Assembly: GCA_019746485.1 (NCBI GenBank)
Contig: JAIERW010000006.1
Coordinates: 21,921-85,920 of the forward strand
Direction of reading: 5' to 3'
Source: Candidatus Babeliales bacterium
Lineage (GTDB): Bacteria > Babelota > Babeliae > Babelales > RVW-14
Length of the DNA: 64,000 bases
The notes beneath the pieces were generated by a model. That model did not search any database. It was not told the DNA's origin and was given only the letters and a program-made list of their open reading frames with translations. Positions 8,882 to 17,543 of the stretch are shown here, piece after piece; the stretch's first letter is position 1, and each line of letters begins with the position of its first letter. Position numbers and translations under genes: made by a program.

Positions 8882-10285
8882 ATGACAGAGCAGCACATTC
8901 CCCATTCCAGCGAGCAGCGCGGCGATTTCTTTGTTCCTGAGGCCTTTTCTTACAAATCTGAACGGGGCCTTACCGAAGAGATTGTTCGCACCATTTCGGC
9001 TCAAAAACAAGAACCAGCCTGGATGCTTGAGCTGCGGCTCAAGGCCTTGCAAGAGTTTTTAGAGCGGCCCATGCAGTCTTGGGGGCCCGACCTTTCTGCC
9101 TTAAATATCGACGATATTTATTACTATCTCAAACCGGTAGGCAAGCAAGAACGCACCTGGGACGATGTTCCCAACGATATCAAGAACACGTTTGACCGTT
9201 TGGGCGTGCCGCAAGCTGAGCGTGAACATTTGGCTGGCTTGGGTGCTCAATATGAGTCTGAAGTTGTCTACCATAATTTGAAACAAGAGTGGGTCGACCA
9301 AGGTGTTGTCTTTTTAGATACCGATTCTGGTTTAAAGCAATATCCCGATCTTTTCAAAGAATACTTTGGTAAAATAATCCCGTTTAATGATAACAAATTT
9401 GCGGCACTCAACACAGCGGTGTGGAGTGGTGGCAGCTTTATTTATGTGCCCAAGGGCGTTCATATTACCGTTCCGCTGCAAGCTTATTTTCGGATCAATG
9501 CAGAAAAAATGGGCCAGTTTGAGCGTACGCTCATTATTGCCGACGAGGGCGCAATTGTAAGTTATGTTGAGGGCTGCACTGCCCCAACCTACGTTACCAG
9601 TTCGCTGCATTCTGCCGTTGTAGAAATTATTGCAAGGCCGGGCGCGCGCGTGCGGTACTACACTATTCAAAACTGGTCAAAGAATGTTTTTAACTTAGTT
9701 ACCAAGCGTGCGTATGCGTACAAAGATTCTATGGTAGAGTGGATTGACTGCAATTTGGGCAGCGGTATTACCATGAAATATCCGGCAGTTATTTTGAAAG
9801 AAGAAGGCGCGCGCGCAGAAATATTGTCGATTGCTATGGCAAATTCACCGCACCAAATTCAAGATTCTGGTGGCAAAATTTCGCACGAAGCGCCCAACAC
9901 CAGCTCGCGCATTATTTCAAAATCGATTAGCACCAAGGGCGGCCGCTGCAGTTATCGCGGTGCCGTTAAAGTGCCGGCGGGCATGATCAATTGCAAATCG
10001 TTTGTGCAGTGCGACGCACTCATTTTAGATTCTGCATCACGAACCGATACGTATCCGTACATCGAAATTAGTGAGCCAGAGGTAGACATTGGCCATGAGG
10101 CTTCAGTCAGCAAAATTAGTGAAGATCAATTGTTTTATTTGATGAGCCGCGGGCTTGATGATGCTGCTTCGCGCAATTTGATTGTGAATGGTTTTATTGA
10201 GCCGCTGGTTAAAACGCTGCCGATGGAATTTGCGGTTGAAATGAACCGGCTGATTGAGCTTGAAATGGAAGGTAGTGTGGGTTAA
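8882..10285 (+). CDS. sufB: Fe-S cluster assembly scaffold SufB
   Basis: This cytosolic scaffold subunit of the SUF iron-sulfur cluster assembly complex normally works with SufC (ATPase) and SufD. The 467-residue length is typical. Recognisable family segments are VYHNLKQEWVDQGVVFLDTD near residue 140, WSGGSFIYVPKGVHITVPLQ near 180, and the C-terminal SRGLDDAASRNLIVNGFIEP near 425-445. The stop is followed two bases later by sufD, so the two are co-transcribed. No sufC lies in this cluster, although sufBCD are usually contiguous. Assignment is secure from the conserved beta-helix core and C-terminal motif. Confidence 0.95.
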   Translation: MTEQHIPHSSEQRGDFFVPEAFSYKSERGLTEEIVRTISAQKQEPAWMLELRLKALQEFLERPMQSWGPDLSALNIDDIYYYLKPVGKQERTWDDVPNDIKNTFDRLGVPQAEREHLAGLGAQYESEVVYHNLKQEWVDQGVVFLDTDSGLKQYPDLFKEYFGKIIPFNDNKFAALNTAVWSGGSFIYVPKGVHITVPLQAYFRINAEKMGQFERTLIIADEGAIVSYVEGCTAPTYVTSSLHSAVVEIIARPGARVRYYTIQNWSKNVFNLVTKRAYAYKDSMVEWIDCNLGSGITMKYPAVILKEEGARAEILSIAMANSPHQIQDSGGKISHEAPNTSSRIISKSISTKGGRCSYRGAVKVPAGMINCKSFVQCDALILDSASRTDTYPYIEISEPEVDIGHEASVSKISEDQLFYLMSRGLDDAASRNLIVNGFIEPLVKTLPMEFAVEMNRLIELEMEGSVG

Positions 10286-10287
10286 TT

Positions 10288-11028
10288 ATGACACAAATTA
10301 TTAAACAGTCTGCAACACTGCGCAACAGTCCTGTTAACCTTTCGTGGGTTTTTAATGACGCGTTGGACGCTGTGCAAACAGAACCAGTGCCGGCAGAAAC
10401 GCCACGACATTTTACCGTGCTTATTCCCGACGGAGCGTCAATTGACGTGGCCGACGATTTGCATGAACTTGGTTGGCTTAACACCACGCTTGAATTGTTG
10501 GTTGGTGCCAACGCGACGCTTGCCTACACGCTCAAAGCTACGCATGGTATTGAACATGCGCTGAGTGGTAGCAAGCCGGTTGCTGATGCAACAGTGCTAA
10601 CCCGCACCATCAATGTTCGTTTGTGTGGCCAGGGCGCGCGTGCAACAGTGCGCTGCCTGTGTTTTGGTTTTGGTAAAAAAACGTTTAAATTTAAAACGCT
10701 GCAAGATCACCAAGCGCCCGATGCTACCAGCAGTTTGGTTATTAGAACGGTGTTGGACGATCAGTCGCAATTAATTTGTCACAACTTAATTAAAGTTCAA
10801 AAAGATGCGCAGCGGACCGATGCTGAGCAAGAAAACAAAAATATTTTGCTTGCCCGCGGTGCGCGTGCGGTATCTATCCCCATGCTTGAAATTGAAGCTG
10901 ACGATGTTCGTTGTCAACACGGTGCGGCAGTGAGTAGGCTTGATAACGAGCATCTCTTTTATTTGCAGAGCCGTGGGCTTGATGCGCAACAAACGCGCCA
11001 GATGCTCATTGAATCTTTTTTGAGTTAG
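10288..11028 (+). CDS. sufD: SufD-like Fe-S assembly protein (short)
   Basis: This 246-residue protein has the SufB/SufD C-terminal core. The diagnostic end is HLFYLQSRGLDAQQTRQMLI, paralogous to the SufB end. The His-bearing segment RCQHGAAVSRLDNEHLFYLQ near residue 208 corresponds to the conserved CxHxxxxxxxD/E region of SufD. It is much shorter than the usual about 420 residues: the N-terminal helical domain is reduced and the beta-helix is minimal. It starts two bases after sufB. It forms the SufBCD scaffold, with SufC presumably encoded elsewhere. It could be called a generic SufB/D family protein, but its position favours SufD. Confidence 0.85.
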   Translation: MTQIIKQSATLRNSPVNLSWVFNDALDAVQTEPVPAETPRHFTVLIPDGASIDVADDLHELGWLNTTLELLVGANATLAYTLKATHGIEHALSGSKPVADATVLTRTINVRLCGQGARATVRCLCFGFGKKTFKFKTLQDHQAPDATSSLVIRTVLDDQSQLICHNLIKVQKDAQRTDAEQENKNILLARGARAVSIPMLEIEADDVRCQHGAAVSRLDNEHLFYLQSRGLDAQQTRQMLIESFLS

Positions 11029-11035
11029 TTTTTTT

Positions 11036-11743
11036 ATGATCAAAAAACAAAACTTTTCTATCTTTTTTGGTGATGTGCACACGTGCTGGGCGCATCACCA
11101 ATCTTTAGATTTTCCCATTCTGTGCGAAGAGCTACGCAGTCAGCAAGGGCTGCGCAACTTTGTACTGCTTAAACAAGTTCATGGCGTTGATGGCATGTGC
11201 ATTGACGCAAACACGCCCCTGCCCGAGCCGGTGGTACTGTATCCGCAGGATGGTGACTATCTGGTTACCAACCAAGTTGGGGTAGGGCTGGCAGTGCTTA
11301 CCGCCGACTGCATGCCGGTGGTAATGTGCGATGTGACGCGCGGTGTGGTTGGCATTGCGCATGCCGGCTGGCGGGGTACGGTAACTGGCGTTGTGGTCAA
11401 GTTGGTTGCGCACATGCAGCAGGCTTTTGGCTGCGAGCCAGCGGAGTTGCAGGTCTACTTTGGCCCTTCGGCCCGTACCTGCTGTTATCAGGTGCAGCCC
11501 GACTTTAAGCAGTATCTTGAGCCGTTTGTGGGGTACGAGCTGTTGCTTGAGCGCAGTGACAAGCTGTTTTTTGACAAAGCTGCCTGCAACAAGCTGCAGC
11601 TGCTTCAGGCCGGTATTGTGGCCAAAAATATTGATGTTTCTCTGCATATCTGCACGGTATGCGACCATCGGTTCTATTCTTTTCGGCGCCAAAAGGCAGA
11701 AGCGGGCCGGAATGTTTCTGTTGTCTGGCTCAATGGAATCTAG
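11036..11743 (+). CDS. pgeF: PgeF/YfiH-type copper-dependent purine nucleoside phosphorylase (laccase-domain protein)
   Basis: This 235-residue protein of the DUF152/YlmD-YfiH family was formerly called polyphenol oxidase or laccase domain protein. It is now known to act on purine nucleosides and to correct misincorporation of amino acids into peptidoglycan. The family metal-ligand motifs are present: LLKQVHGVD near residue 44, TADCMPVVMCD near 87, HAGWRG near 107, and GPSARTCCYQVQ near 143. The start at 11036 lies eight bases after sufD, so it is probably the third gene of the same operon. Confidence 0.93.
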   Translation: MIKKQNFSIFFGDVHTCWAHHQSLDFPILCEELRSQQGLRNFVLLKQVHGVDGMCIDANTPLPEPVVLYPQDGDYLVTNQVGVGLAVLTADCMPVVMCDVTRGVVGIAHAGWRGTVTGVVVKLVAHMQQAFGCEPAELQVYFGPSARTCCYQVQPDFKQYLEPFVGYELLLERSDKLFFDKAACNKLQLLQAGIVAKNIDVSLHICTVCDHRFYSFRRQKAEAGRNVSVVWLNGI

Positions 11744-11749
11744 ATATTA

Positions 11750-11779
11750 TTGACTATTTGCAATCAAATCAATTGTCAT
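11750..11779 (+). promoter_or_regulatory. Possible promoter, similar to the one at 15497
   Basis: TTGACT followed after 18 bases by a weak -10 (TGTCAT). The sequence from TATTGACTATTTG through AAAAGTAG closely resembles the region at 15490-15535 upstream of another exported-protein gene. The shared block suggests a common control element; the -10 here is poor. Confidence 0.4.
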
Positions 11780-11854
11780 CAAAAGTAGTAGATTATTGTG
11801 GGCGCTTAGTGCCCATTTTTTGGATATTCAGACTTTTGAAAAAGGGGATTGGTT

Positions 11855-14197
11855 ATGAAGGCAGGTATAAAAGTGCGCAGCGTGCTGGGCTGGTTATTGA
11901 TGTTGACCGTGCTGATTGCGACGACCATTGGCTCGGTGCAAGCTGGGCTTGGGTATTATGAACCGGCAAATTTGCGGGCGCTGAAAGCGGCAGGTGCTGA
12001 GTTGCATTCGCCGTTGCTGATGCTGGTTGAAGAAGAAGCATTAACGGAAAAATTAAAAGAATATCCTACCGGTGAGATTGGGAATGTGACGTGGAATTTG
12101 GCTGCGTCTGTTCGTTTGGGTTATTATCCCATTGTGGTTACCACCTCAGTTTTATACAATTTCTTAACGCGTAAGCAGCAAGGAAAAAATAAAAACCTGC
12201 AAAAGTCTCCATTTGATCAACAAGGTTGGTCGATATACGATGTTGCGGGTACCCCGTTGTTTTTATTGGTGCCGCATGCCTACACTAATATCTACGGCTT
12301 TAGTCATTTTAAGTCGGAAAATTTGAGAGATTTAACATCGTTATTACCACGATCTGGTGATGATTACGAGCCTTTACTTGCCCAGATTGCAGGCTTTCCT
12401 GTTGATATGTCGCGCAGAGAACCTTTTGGTAACAGAATTCCGCACAAAGCTGCTACTCGTTGCAATGGTTCTGAGCTAGCAAAAATTTTTAAAAATAATC
12501 CACCATATGTTTTTGACGTTCTCATTCATGGGCATGGTAATTTTAAGCATGGCGGAAACATTTGTGGTATGACTATTGATGCCACGCGTACCAATTTAGA
12601 CCTTTTAACAACACACTTTAAAGCTGGTGTTGTTATGTTGAGAACGTGTAGTTCTGGTGGTAAGCACATTGGTATTATAGAAATGGACGAGCTTAATGTT
12701 CGACCAGATCATGACTACATTTTAATTAGTAATTCTGTTACCGACGCGCCCATTGCAACAAACTACAAAATGTCGTTGTCGTGGAACCCTCAAATTTTTG
12801 ATCGGGCGGCGCGTGTGCATGATAGCAAAGGCGCCCTTAATGCCTTGCTCAAAGGGGTAGTTGCTATTGAGCCACGTCCATTTTCGGTGCATAACATTTC
12901 TATGTATCCGCAAGTGTGGCTGCCAGGTAGTGCAGCTTTTCAGACGGAAGAAATTGATAACGATGTGAATGTTCTTGATAACAACGAAGCGCGTACCATG
13001 GCGCAAACTGGACAGCCGTTTGTAGCAAACCAACAAGCAATTTTATTTTATCCGCCAGAATTGCAGGTACCACTGGTGGTGAATGCAAAGCCGTACGATG
13101 CAGAACAAGGCGGGTGGAGCAAGAAAAATCATTATTGGAAAAATCTGCCAACATTGCTTGAGTTTTTGGTTGAAAATAAAGATGTTTTAACAGTTGTTGC
13201 AAGCAACCCTGGTGCTTTTCCACGCCTTTCGGCTTTGCAAGCAGCTGGTGATTTTGCGCCACCGCTCAGCCGTAACTTGTACCCAACCATTGTTTCTATG
13301 GTGCGCGGCGAAGGTACGCACCATGTAAAGCGTTTTGAAGTTCAGGCACTACGCAAAGCAAACGGTGTTTTGCATGCGATTCGTGACGGATTTTTTGACG
13401 TTGCGCGTCGTCAAACCATAAAAACTTTTGCCATTGACCAAGTTGTTGGTAATAACGATATTACCGCTATTCTTGAGGCTGTGCGCGCAAGCCAGGGTAT
13501 CGTGAGCCCTCATCCGCTTGAAGTAGCGTTGGGTGCTGGTGAGCGGGTTGCGTTGCGCAATGTTTTAATTGCAAGCCAGGCTTACAAAGATGAGCAGCGG
13601 GAATGGAAGCAATGGGTTTCGTTAAAATTTGAAGTGAATGGTACTGCCTGGGCTTTTAGGTGGGACGGCATGGAGATGGGTGGTGGTGATGTTACGCGGC
13701 CATGGAATTTTGCGGTGCTTGATGTTGCTGCATTGAACAACGCTTTTAATAGTGCACAACAAAATGTTGGTGCAAAGCTGCATCGAGAAATAAGCGTTCA
13801 GCCAGCTGTTGAGCAGCCGGTGCCAGGACCAATTGCTTCTGCCGAACCAGGGCCAATTGCTGAACCAGTGCCTGGTCCAATTGCGCCGGTGGTTGAAGAA
13901 GAACAAGTAGCGAGTGCCCAGCCAGTTGAAGAAGTGCGAGCATTGCCGGTTTATGAACCAACGGCTGAACCGGTTGTGCCAGTGGTGTCAGCACCAGCGC
14001 CAATTGTTTCTGCACAAAGTTTAAATGACCAGCTCTTGGCTGTTGTTAGTGCGCCAGGTAGGCAAGGCATGCAGCGCGTTGTTGCGTTGTTGGCGCAAGG
14101 TGCCGACCCTAACTATCCTGGTGTTTTGGCGGCTGCGGTGCGAACGGGCAAGGTTCAGATTGCTAAGCTTTTGAGAAGCGCAAAACGCGCGCGCTAG
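11855..14197 (+). CDS. Exported caspase-like (clan CD) protein with C-terminal ankyrin repeats
   Basis: This is a 780-residue protein. ATG 11855 with AAAGGGGA upstream is preferred to an in-frame TTG six bases earlier. A signal peptide (to about VQA-GL, residue 30) is followed by a domain with [16 protein letters not shown] at about 219-234 and [13 protein letters not shown] at about 259-271. The order beta-strand-HGHG then beta-strand-TCSSGG matches the catalytic His and Cys of the caspase/CHAT/C13 fold (candidate His225 or His227 and Cys265). The Pro/Glu/Val-rich segment after about 650 contains PGPIA repeats. The end has [20 protein letters not shown], which is ankyrin-like and resembles the ankyrin repeats of the gene at 16006. 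Its stop overlaps the glyA stop by convergence. Peptidase activity is inference; it may be a secreted effector or periplasmic protease. Confidence 0.82.
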   Translation: MKAGIKVRSVLGWLLMLTVLIATTIGSVQAGLGYYEPANLRALKAAGAELHSPLLMLVEEEALTEKLKEYPTGEIGNVTWNLAASVRLGYYPIVVTTSVLYNFLTRKQQGKNKNLQKSPFDQQGWSIYDVAGTPLFLLVPHAYTNIYGFSHFKSENLRDLTSLLPRSGDDYEPLLAQIAGFPVDMSRREPFGNRIPHKAATRCNGSELAKIFKNNPPYVFDVLIHGHGNFKHGGNICGMTIDATRTNLDLLTTHFKAGVVMLRTCSSGGKHIGIIEMDELNVRPDHDYILISNSVTDAPIATNYKMSLSWNPQIFDRAARVHDSKGALNALLKGVVAIEPRPFSVHNISMYPQVWLPGSAAFQTEEIDNDVNVLDNNEARTMAQTGQPFVANQQAILFYPPELQVPLVVNAKPYDAEQGGWSKKNHYWKNLPTLLEFLVENKDVLTVVASNPGAFPRLSALQAAGDFAPPLSRNLYPTIVSMVRGEGTHHVKRFEVQALRKANGVLHAIRDGFFDVARRQTIKTFAIDQVVGNNDITAILEAVRASQGIVSPHPLEVALGAGERVALRNVLIASQAYKDEQREWKQWVSLKFEVNGTAWAFRWDGMEMGGGDVTRPWNFAVLDVAALNNAFNSAQQNVGAKLHREISVQPAVEQPVPGPIASAEPGPIAEPVPGPIAPVVEEEQVASAQPVEEVRALPVYEPTAEPVVPVVSAPAPIVSAQSLNDQLLAVVSAPGRQGMQRVVALLAQGADPNYPGVLAAAVRTGKVQIAKLLRSAKRAR

Positions 14198-15462
14198 TCA
14201 TAAACGGGAAACCGTTTACACATCGCCATAACTTCGGCTTTCAAGCTTTGTAAGAAAGCATCATCATCATGCCGCCGCACTGCTTCGTCAATCCAGTGAA
14301 CCAGCTGAATAACTTCCTGTTCTTTAAAGCCGCGCGTTGTAACTGCCGGTGTGCCAATGCGGATCCCGCTGGTAATCATAGGCCCTTGCGTGTCAAACGG
14401 AATCAAGTTGCGGTTTAAAATGATGCTGCATTTTTCGAGCGTTTCTTCAACCAATTTCCCCGTAATTTCTATAATTGAGCTGCTCCCATTTTTTGGCTGC
14501 AGGTCAACAAGAAATAAGTGATTGTCGGTACCGCCGGCAACAATGCGATAGCCAAGTTCGTGAAATGCATGTGCCATTGCTTTGGCGTTTTTAACCACCT
14601 GTTCTTGATAGGTTTTAAAGCTTGGTTCCAGCGCCTGGGCAAAGCAAACAGCTTTTGCTGCAACCACGTGCATCAGCGGGCCGCCTTGCGTGCCGGGAAT
14701 AATGGTGCGGTCGATGTCGGGCGCGTGGTCGGCTTTGCTCAAGATCATGCCGCCCCGTGGGCCACGCAATGTTTTGTGGGTGGTGCTGGTAACAATGTCG
14801 GCATACGGAACTGGGTTTGGGTGCACGCCTGCGGCTACCAGGCCGGCAATGTGCGCCATGTCTATCAGCAACAGTGCGTGGTTGTCTGCTGCAATTTGCG
14901 CTAAACGTTTAAAGTCGAAAAAGCGGGAATAGGCCGAAGCGCCAGCAACAATCATTTTTGGCTGGTGCTGGTTGGCCAAAATTTCGAGCTCGTCGTAATC
15001 AATGCATTCATCTTCGGGCGAAACGCCGTACGGCACAAAGTTAAAAAGCTTGCCAGAAAAGTTGAGTTTATGGCCGTGGGTCAGGTGTCCGCCGGCATTG
15101 ATGTGCATGCCCAGCACGGTATCGCCCGGTTTGAGCTTGCTCATATAAACCGCAAAGTTTGCCGATGAGCCGGAGTGGGGCTGAACGTTGAGATGCTCGG
15201 CATTAAAGAGCTGCTTACCCAGGTCGCGAGCCACATTTTCAACTTCGTCCACTACCTGGCAGCCGGCATAATAGCGCCTGCCGGGGTAGCCTTCAGCGTA
15301 TTTGTTGGTTAAAACAGAACCGGAGGCCTCTAAAACTTGTGGGCTGGCATAGTTCTCTGATGCAATCAGGCAGATAGTTTCTTCCTGGCGCCTTTTTTCT
15401 TGGTCGATCAGATCGAAAACATGGCTAATTTTTTGGCTTTTTTGGTTCATTGTCGATTTCAT
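14194..15462 (-). CDS. glyA: Serine hydroxymethyltransferase
   Basis: This PLP enzyme interconverts serine and glycine with tetrahydrofolate, the main source of one-carbon units. The protein is 422 residues from the ATG at 15462, which has GGGGA five bases upstream; an ATG 21 bases further up lacks such a site. The PLP lysine lies in [14 protein letters not shown] near residue 230. Other family signatures are [20 protein letters not shown] near 34, [15 protein letters not shown] near 57, and [14 protein letters not shown] near 97. It is a single gene between exported-protein genes, convergent with the upstream gene (stops overlap) and divergent from 15611. Confidence 0.96.
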   Translation of the reverse strand: MKSTMNQKSQKISHVFDLIDQEKRRQEETICLIASENYASPQVLEASGSVLTNKYAEGYPGRRYYAGCQVVDEVENVARDLGKQLFNAEHLNVQPHSGSSANFAVYMSKLKPGDTVLGMHINAGGHLTHGHKLNFSGKLFNFVPYGVSPEDECIDYDELEILANQHQPKMIVAGASAYSRFFDFKRLAQIAADNHALLLIDMAHIAGLVAAGVHPNPVPYADIVTSTTHKTLRGPRGGMILSKADHAPDIDRTIIPGTQGGPLMHVVAAKAVCFAQALEPSFKTYQEQVVKNAKAMAHAFHELGYRIVAGGTDNHLFLVDLQPKNGSSSIIEITGKLVEETLEKCSIILNRNLIPFDTQGPMITSGIRIGTPAVTTRGFKEQEVIQLVHWIDEAVRRHDDDAFLQSLKAEVMAMCKRFPVYD

Positions 15463-15496
15463 AAATTCCCCATGGGTCAACATTTTTTAAATATTA

Positions 15497-15526
15497 TTGA
15501 CTATTTGTAATGAAGTTGGCTATCTT
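15497..15526 (+). promoter_or_regulatory. Sigma70-type promoter for the 15611 gene
   Basis: TTGACT at 15497-15502 and TATCTT at 15521-15526 with an 18-base spacer, about 85 bases upstream of the start codon. The surrounding sequence is shared with 11750-11779. Confidence 0.5.
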
Positions 15527-15610
15527 AAAAGTAGACAACAGCTGAAGGCGAGCTTAACACGCCAAAATTTGAATGTTGATTAATTTTAACACTATCAAGG
15601 GAGATATGTT

Positions 15611-15985
15611 ATGAAGAAAATTTTGTTAGCAGTTATTGCCGTTGCTGTATCAGTTTCAGGCCTTTATGCCAGACACGGCAGTGGCGGGAGCGCTTTTGGT
15701 GGTGCTCTTGCGGGTAGTATGATTGGCGGTATTGCAACGTCGGCCATTGTGAGCGGTAACTCTAACCGCGCCTCTGACGATGCGGCTCGTGCGCGTCAAG
15801 AAACTGAACAGTTGCGCCGCGACCAAGAGCGTGAGCGTGTGCAACGTCTTGAAAATCAAGTGCGCGACGAAGAGCTTAAGCGCAAAATGGGTGGCGGCAA
15901 TATGTTTAACTTCTTGTTTGGTTTAGTCATAGCATTGATTATTGCGATTATTGGTCTTGGGTTTTTAGTTGTTAAAAAGCGTTAA
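15611..15985 (+). CDS. Small exported glycine-zipper protein with coiled coil and C-terminal membrane helix
   Basis: This is a 124-residue protein. A signal peptide (MKKILLAVIAVAVSVSG, cleavage near LYA-RH) is followed by RHGSGGSAFGGALAGSMIGG, a glycine-zipper-like stretch. Next come a charged coiled coil (ARARQETEQLRRDQERERVQ) and a C-terminal hydrophobic segment (NFLFGLVIALIIAIIGLGFL) ending in VVKKR. The Gly-rich start recurs in the protein at 17013-17453, so the two are paralogues flanking an ankyrin gene. GGGAGA precedes the ATG. It is probably a membrane-anchored envelope protein; function unknown. Confidence 0.82.
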   Translation: MKKILLAVIAVAVSVSGLYARHGSGGSAFGGALAGSMIGGIATSAIVSGNSNRASDDAARARQETEQLRRDQERERVQRLENQVRDEELKRKMGGGNMFNFLFGLVIALIIAIIGLGFLVVKKR

Positions 15986-16005
15986 GGGAAAGAAAGGGTT
16001 TTATT

Positions 16006-16953
16006 ATGAAAAGTATGAAAAAAATCGGTTTTTTGTTTTTGGGAATGTATTTGTTGACAGCGTCAGTGAGTACCATACCGGCAATTGATGAACTAGGCTT
16101 GAATGATCGTCTGATAGCAGTTGTACGCGGGGGGTCGATTGATCAGGTTGCTAGTATCGTTAGAGAAGGTGCCGATGTGAATTACTCTGATGGAGCGACA
16201 ACAGCGTTGCATGAGGCGATAAAAAGAGGTGGTCTTGAAGGATTTCACATAGTGGCTATTTTGCTTCAAAGATTTGCGAACAAGAATGCTCTTGATAATC
16301 AGGGTAAAACGCCAGTTGACTATGACACTGAAGGGTGGATTGCACAAGCAGAGGAAGAGCTAGCAATGCAGCCAATGCAGCCAGTAGCCCAACCAGAACA
16401 AATTTTTGTCCAGCCAGTTGAGCCGGTAGCCCAGCCGGAACAAACTGTTGTCCAGCCAGTTGAGCCAGTAGTTCAAGTAGAGCATGTGCAGCCACAAGTA
16501 AAAGTTGTTCAACCAGTAGCTAACGTACCAGCAAATTTGCCGATGCAGCCAGAGGCGCAAGAGTTTGCTCGGCCAAATTTGAATAAGCAGCTTATGGACA
16601 TTGCGCAGCAAGTAGGAGCAACAAGTCAGTTAGATGAAGTTTATGCATTGATTGGTTTTGGTGCTGATGTTAACTATGTTGCTCCAGCAACTGGTAATAG
16701 CGTGTTGCATGAGGCGGTTAAAAATGGGAATGTGATTTTAGTGAGAGCGTTGCTTCAAAAAGAAGCAAATCCTGAAATTCGTGATGCAAAGGGTAAGCGA
16801 CCAATTTTTTATGCTAATAAATTGAAAGATAAGGATGTGGCACAAAGAATTAAAGAATTGTTAACGGGTAAAAAACAACCGCAAAGGAAGCATAAAAACA
16901 AACCAAGTAGTGTGTGGACGAAGAAGCCACTTAGAGGTTTTTGGAAAAATTAA
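16006..16953 (+). CDS. Exported ankyrin-repeat protein
   Basis: This is a 315-residue protein with signal peptide (to about STIPA, residue 26). The first ankyrin block covers about residues 28-105 (IVREGADVNYSDGATTALHE; QGKTPVDYD). A Gln/Pro/Val-rich linker follows with imperfect repeats such as VQPVEPVAQPEQ (about 120-185). The second ankyrin block covers about 190-290 (IGFGADVNY; NSVLHEAVKNGNVILVRALL), and the C-terminus is basic. Ankyrin repeats mediate protein-protein contact; exported ones are common in intracellular bacteria. The gene lies 20 bases after the 15611 gene with AAAGGG upstream and is probably co-transcribed with it. Confidence 0.88.
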   Translation: MKSMKKIGFLFLGMYLLTASVSTIPAIDELGLNDRLIAVVRGGSIDQVASIVREGADVNYSDGATTALHEAIKRGGLEGFHIVAILLQRFANKNALDNQGKTPVDYDTEGWIAQAEEELAMQPMQPVAQPEQIFVQPVEPVAQPEQTVVQPVEPVVQVEHVQPQVKVVQPVANVPANLPMQPEAQEFARPNLNKQLMDIAQQVGATSQLDEVYALIGFGADVNYVAPATGNSVLHEAVKNGNVILVRALLQKEANPEIRDAKGKRPIFYANKLKDKDVAQRIKELLTGKKQPQRKHKNKPSSVWTKKPLRGFWKN

Positions 16954-17012
16954 GTTGAGATAGTTGTAAAATGCTCAAGAGAGTTTTAAGTAGAATTAAG
17001 CGGGAGAGTAGT

Positions 17013-17453
17013 ATGAAGAAGTTAGTTTTTTGCTTGATAGTGCTGGTAAATGTAACCTGCCAAGTTCAAGCCCGTCACGGCGGTGATTCTTTTGGTGGTG
17101 CTTTTGCAGGTGGTATGCTTGGTGGCGTTGTGAGCGGTGCCATGACAGCGCCGCGTAGCAGCGGTTCAAGCGGTCACGACAACGGTGCTTTGAATGCCGT
17201 TTGGGACGCGATGCGGCGCCTTGAAGCTTCGTTTGCTGATGAAGTAAAGCGCTTAAAAGAACGTATCAATGAGCTTGAAGATCAAGTAAGGAATGTGCAA
17301 GGCTCGGGCGTTGGCAAAAAGAGAGGCCGTGGCCGAAATAAACATGAAGGTTGGGATCAGAAACGTCGCAGAATGCACGAAGGATCAATGCCAGAGCGTG
17401 ATGCAAAGCCGGACAGGCCTGAAGATGAAGTTGCTGGTCCTGAGAACGAATAA
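17013..17453 (+). CDS. Small exported glycine-zipper protein
   Basis: This is a 146-residue protein from ATG 17013 with GGGAGAG upstream; earlier in-frame starts lack a ribosome binding site. The signal peptide MKKLVFCLIVLVNVTCQVQA leads to RHGGDSFGGAFAGGMLGGVV, nearly the same Gly-zipper as in the 15611 protein. A coiled coil (ASFADEVKRLKERINELEDQ) and a basic then acidic C-terminus follow. Unlike its paralogue it has no C-terminal membrane helix. It is the last gene before a strong terminator. Confidence 0.8.
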   Translation: MKKLVFCLIVLVNVTCQVQARHGGDSFGGAFAGGMLGGVVSGAMTAPRSSGSSGHDNGALNAVWDAMRRLEASFADEVKRLKERINELEDQVRNVQGSGVGKKRGRGRNKHEGWDQKRRRMHEGSMPERDAKPDRPEDEVAGPENE

Positions 17454-17481
17454 TAAAAAATTAAGAAATCTTTCTCAAAAT

Positions 17482-17521
17482 AAAAAAAGCCTGTTAGGTT
17501 GATTCCTGACAGGCTTTTTTA
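17482..17521 (+). terminator. Rho-independent terminator after the 17013 gene
   Basis: The arms AAAAAAGCCTGT and ACAGGCTTTTTT pair around a loop of about 13 bases and end in a T run. It closes the 15611-17453 group and lies just before the TrxB fusion gene. Confidence 0.85.
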
Positions 17522-17543
17522 TTTGTTTACAGAAAGGTTTTCT

